Below, in pieces: positions 17,936-19,672 of a stretch of DNA of 19,672 nt. The stretch's first letter is position 1; every line of letters starts with the position of its first letter. The DNA comes from Pigoraptor vietnamica (lineage: Eukaryota; Opisthokonta; Filasterea). The stretch covers positions 1 to 19,672 of the forward strand of contig CALSCQ010000870.1 of NCBI GenBank assembly GCA_943704525.1, given 5' to 3'. A program made the position numbers and the translations under genes. The notes beneath the pieces are model-generated. The model had not been told where the DNA came from. It was given only the letters and a program-made list of their open reading frames with translations, and made no database searches.

Positions 17936-19520
17936 TCAGCCGAGTGCGGCGTTCATGCGCTCGATCAGACTCACAACGGCGCCCTTTTCGCGCTCGCGTG
18001 CCTCGGGTTCCAGCGCGTCGCCGATGTTGTCAGCGTACTCTGCAAGTAGGCAGAGTTAGATTCCACACACCACGTACATGCCACTTGTGCACGAAAAACA
18101 TGCACACACACACAGAGGACGCACAGCACCTCCCACCAACACACACACACAATACAAGCCCTGCGGGATACAAATGGTCAAACGCACCCTTGAGAATGGC
18201 GCGCACTTCATCGATGGACGAGCCCGTCTGATTGAGCACAGTCGCAATGCGGTTCGCAATCTGTGGAACACGAAATCAACCAGGGTTAATTAACGAATGG
18301 GAGACATCAGAGGCGCGATGCGTGCATGGTATGCGTGTTCTGCCTGTGTGGCTTTGGTTGAAACGAAGGGTATGCGTGTGAGTGCGAGAGTTATGTGTGT
18401 GAGTGTGTGCGAGGGTTGCGGCCCACCTCCTTAACGCCCGACGCAATCGCCGATGCCATGGAATAGTCGACCAGTTGCAGCGTGAAGAGGCCGGCGTCCA
18501 GTCGTTCGAGGTACAGTCGGTCCATCTCGGCGGCCTCGTCAAAGTCCTCATCTTCATTGCGACGATCCTGCGACATCGCGATGAGGCACACAACGTGAAA
18601 CCAAACGAGAACAAGAAGAAGAAACAACGTACATGCTGCGTTGAGTGGCACGCACGATGCACGCGTGTTGGACATGGGGCCAGAAGCCATATCACACGCG
18701 TCTGTGCGCCGTAATGCACGACGAGATACACACACACACACACACGTGGATGGGCCCATCAAACGCGCACGTACCTCCATTTCCTCGCGTATGGCGACGT
18801 CCCTCTCGGCGACGCGCGCGTGGTACTTTCGGTGCAGCTCCACGAGCCGATCGCACTTTGCAAAGTCGTCCTCCACAAACTTGTTGAGGAGACGGGGCCG
18901 CCGCGACTCGCTCACGTGACGGAAGAGGGACGCAACGATGGAGCACGCGTGTTCTGCGCGCGTAATCGAAGGGCGTTACGGACATTTCCGATGCTTAAGG
19001 TTAGGTTACCGATAGCACTGAGAGCGTACGATCATGCACATCTACCTATGGCCGACAATCGAACGACACTGCACCGACTCTCGCCCACACCCCCCACGTG
19101 ACAGATTCCACTTGTTCCTCCACCTTCATGATCCGTCTCAGAGAAATTGTCGTGCCTCTTCGCCGATGGTGTCTGTATATAACGCAAGACAGGCGCGCAG
19201 TTGAATACACACAACCGCACTGCCGCACCATGGAGGCGCCGTCCTATGGCCAGCCACACAGCCGCATTCGCTGTCCCAACTTCTCACAGTCGCACAGGCT
19301 CGACAAGAATTGTTCCCGACCAACAGCCACAGCGGCATTGGGGGGGGGGGGGGGGGGGGGGGGGGAGGGCAGTGCATTCCCACCCACCCGCATGAAGTAG
19401 GGGAAGACGACCTTGAGACCCAGCGCGTCCACGAGGCGGTCGGCGCCCAGCGCACCCGCGGGACCGCTCAGCGCGTAATCCAGCGCTTTGAGTGCGCCGT
19501 TGCTCGCCATTTTGCGCTCC
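17936..19520 (-). CDS. CTNNBL1: CTNNBL1, beta-catenin-like protein 1 (C-terminal part)
   Basis: Six exons on the minus strand: 19520-19388, 19172-19124, 18953-18775, 18567-18427, 18260-18188 and 18039-17936, encoding the last 225 residues. The first begins at an internal acceptor (tctgcacag, codon split 2+1), so the 5' exons lie beyond the right edge. CTNNBL1 is an armadillo-like nuclear protein of the Prp19/CDC5L spliceosomal complex. Family matches are LKALDYALSGP, LGLKVVFPYFMR, DHEEHACSIVASLFRH, RPRLLNKFVEDDFAKCDRLV, LERLDAGLFTLQLVDY and ILKEYADNIGDALEPE; the same order occurs in human CTNNBL1. The C-terminal tail SLIERMNAALG is a little longer than in animals. The five complete introns (148-215 bp) carry simple repeats: a G26 tract, (AC)n at 18728-18745 and GT-rich runs. 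Intron 3 (18568-18774, 207 bp) is 3n and stop-free. Confidence 0.93.
19340..19369. repeat. Homopolymer G tract in a CTNNBL1 intron
   Basis: Twenty-six consecutive G residues (19340-19365), then AGGG. On the gene's sense strand it is a poly-C tract inside the intron at 19173-19387. Confidence 0.95.
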
Positions 19521-19672
19521 CTGTGCAGACAAAAGCGCGTGCGGCGCCGCTCATTAGCATCAGAAAAAAAAGAAGCTCGTGTCTCCGTCGCACGCGCCCC
19601 ATTCGCAAAATGCCAACACAACTGACACTCGCAGACATTGCACACGAATGCCCCCCCGCACCCCCCCCCCCC
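19521..19672 (-). other. Upstream CTNNBL1 intron ending in poly-C
   Basis: From the acceptor at 19521 to the window edge I see only intron-like sequence, with an A-rich run (19563-19572) and interrupted poly-C (19651-19672). No further exon is visible. Confidence 0.65.

Overview
This window is nuclear DNA from a eukaryote, probably a gene-dense unicellular one. Every recognisable gene is a eukaryotic housekeeping gene cut by short spliceosomal introns. I can place 29 complete introns of 65-263 bp. Twenty-five open with GTG (gtgagt, gtgcgt, gtgggt and similar) and four with GTA, and most end in a short (C/T)GCAG acceptor without a long pyrimidine tract. Coding DNA is GC-rich, spacers carry CA/GT microsatellites and a few AT-rich islands. 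The left edge is a (CA)n tract and the right edge a poly-C tract, so the window may be a complete contig broken at simple repeats. I cannot name the species.

Layout, left to right: the first two exons of a minus-strand gene with a mitochondrial-type presequence (290-726); NOP10 in three small exons (1103-1739, +), followed by a broken copy of its last exon and rearranged flank (2183-2695); a spacer; a membrane-anchored GT4-like glycosyltransferase (3487-5388, +); a saccharopine dehydrogenase-family oxidoreductase in eight exons (5675-7536, -); glutathione synthetase (8242-9820, +); the Rab geranylgeranyltransferase beta subunit in eight exons (9845-11522, -); an 820-residue zinc-finger/PHD/WD40 protein resembling a TFIIIC WD40 subunit (11851-14516, +); acid sphingomyelinase (15220-17583, +); and the last six exons of the CTNNBL1 gene (17936-19520, -), whose 5' part lies beyond the right edge.

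The genes are not functionally clustered. They cover H/ACA snoRNP assembly, glycosylation, amino-acid-type redox chemistry, glutathione synthesis, Rab prenylation, probable Pol III transcription, lysosomal lipid breakdown and splicing. They are arranged as divergent pairs sharing short spacers (mitochondrial gene/NOP10, dehydrogenase/GSS, RABGGTB/TFIIIC-like) and convergent pairs (GT/dehydrogenase, GSS/RABGGTB with 24 bp between stop codons, sphingomyelinase/CTNNBL1).

Exon models were built by hand from splice sites, reading phase and remembered family sequences; no alignment or search was run. The most interesting points are the TFIIIC-like zinc-finger/PHD/WD40 architecture, the observation that all six introns whose length is a multiple of three lack in-frame stops, a candidate U12-type intron in RABGGTB, and the NOP10 partial duplication.
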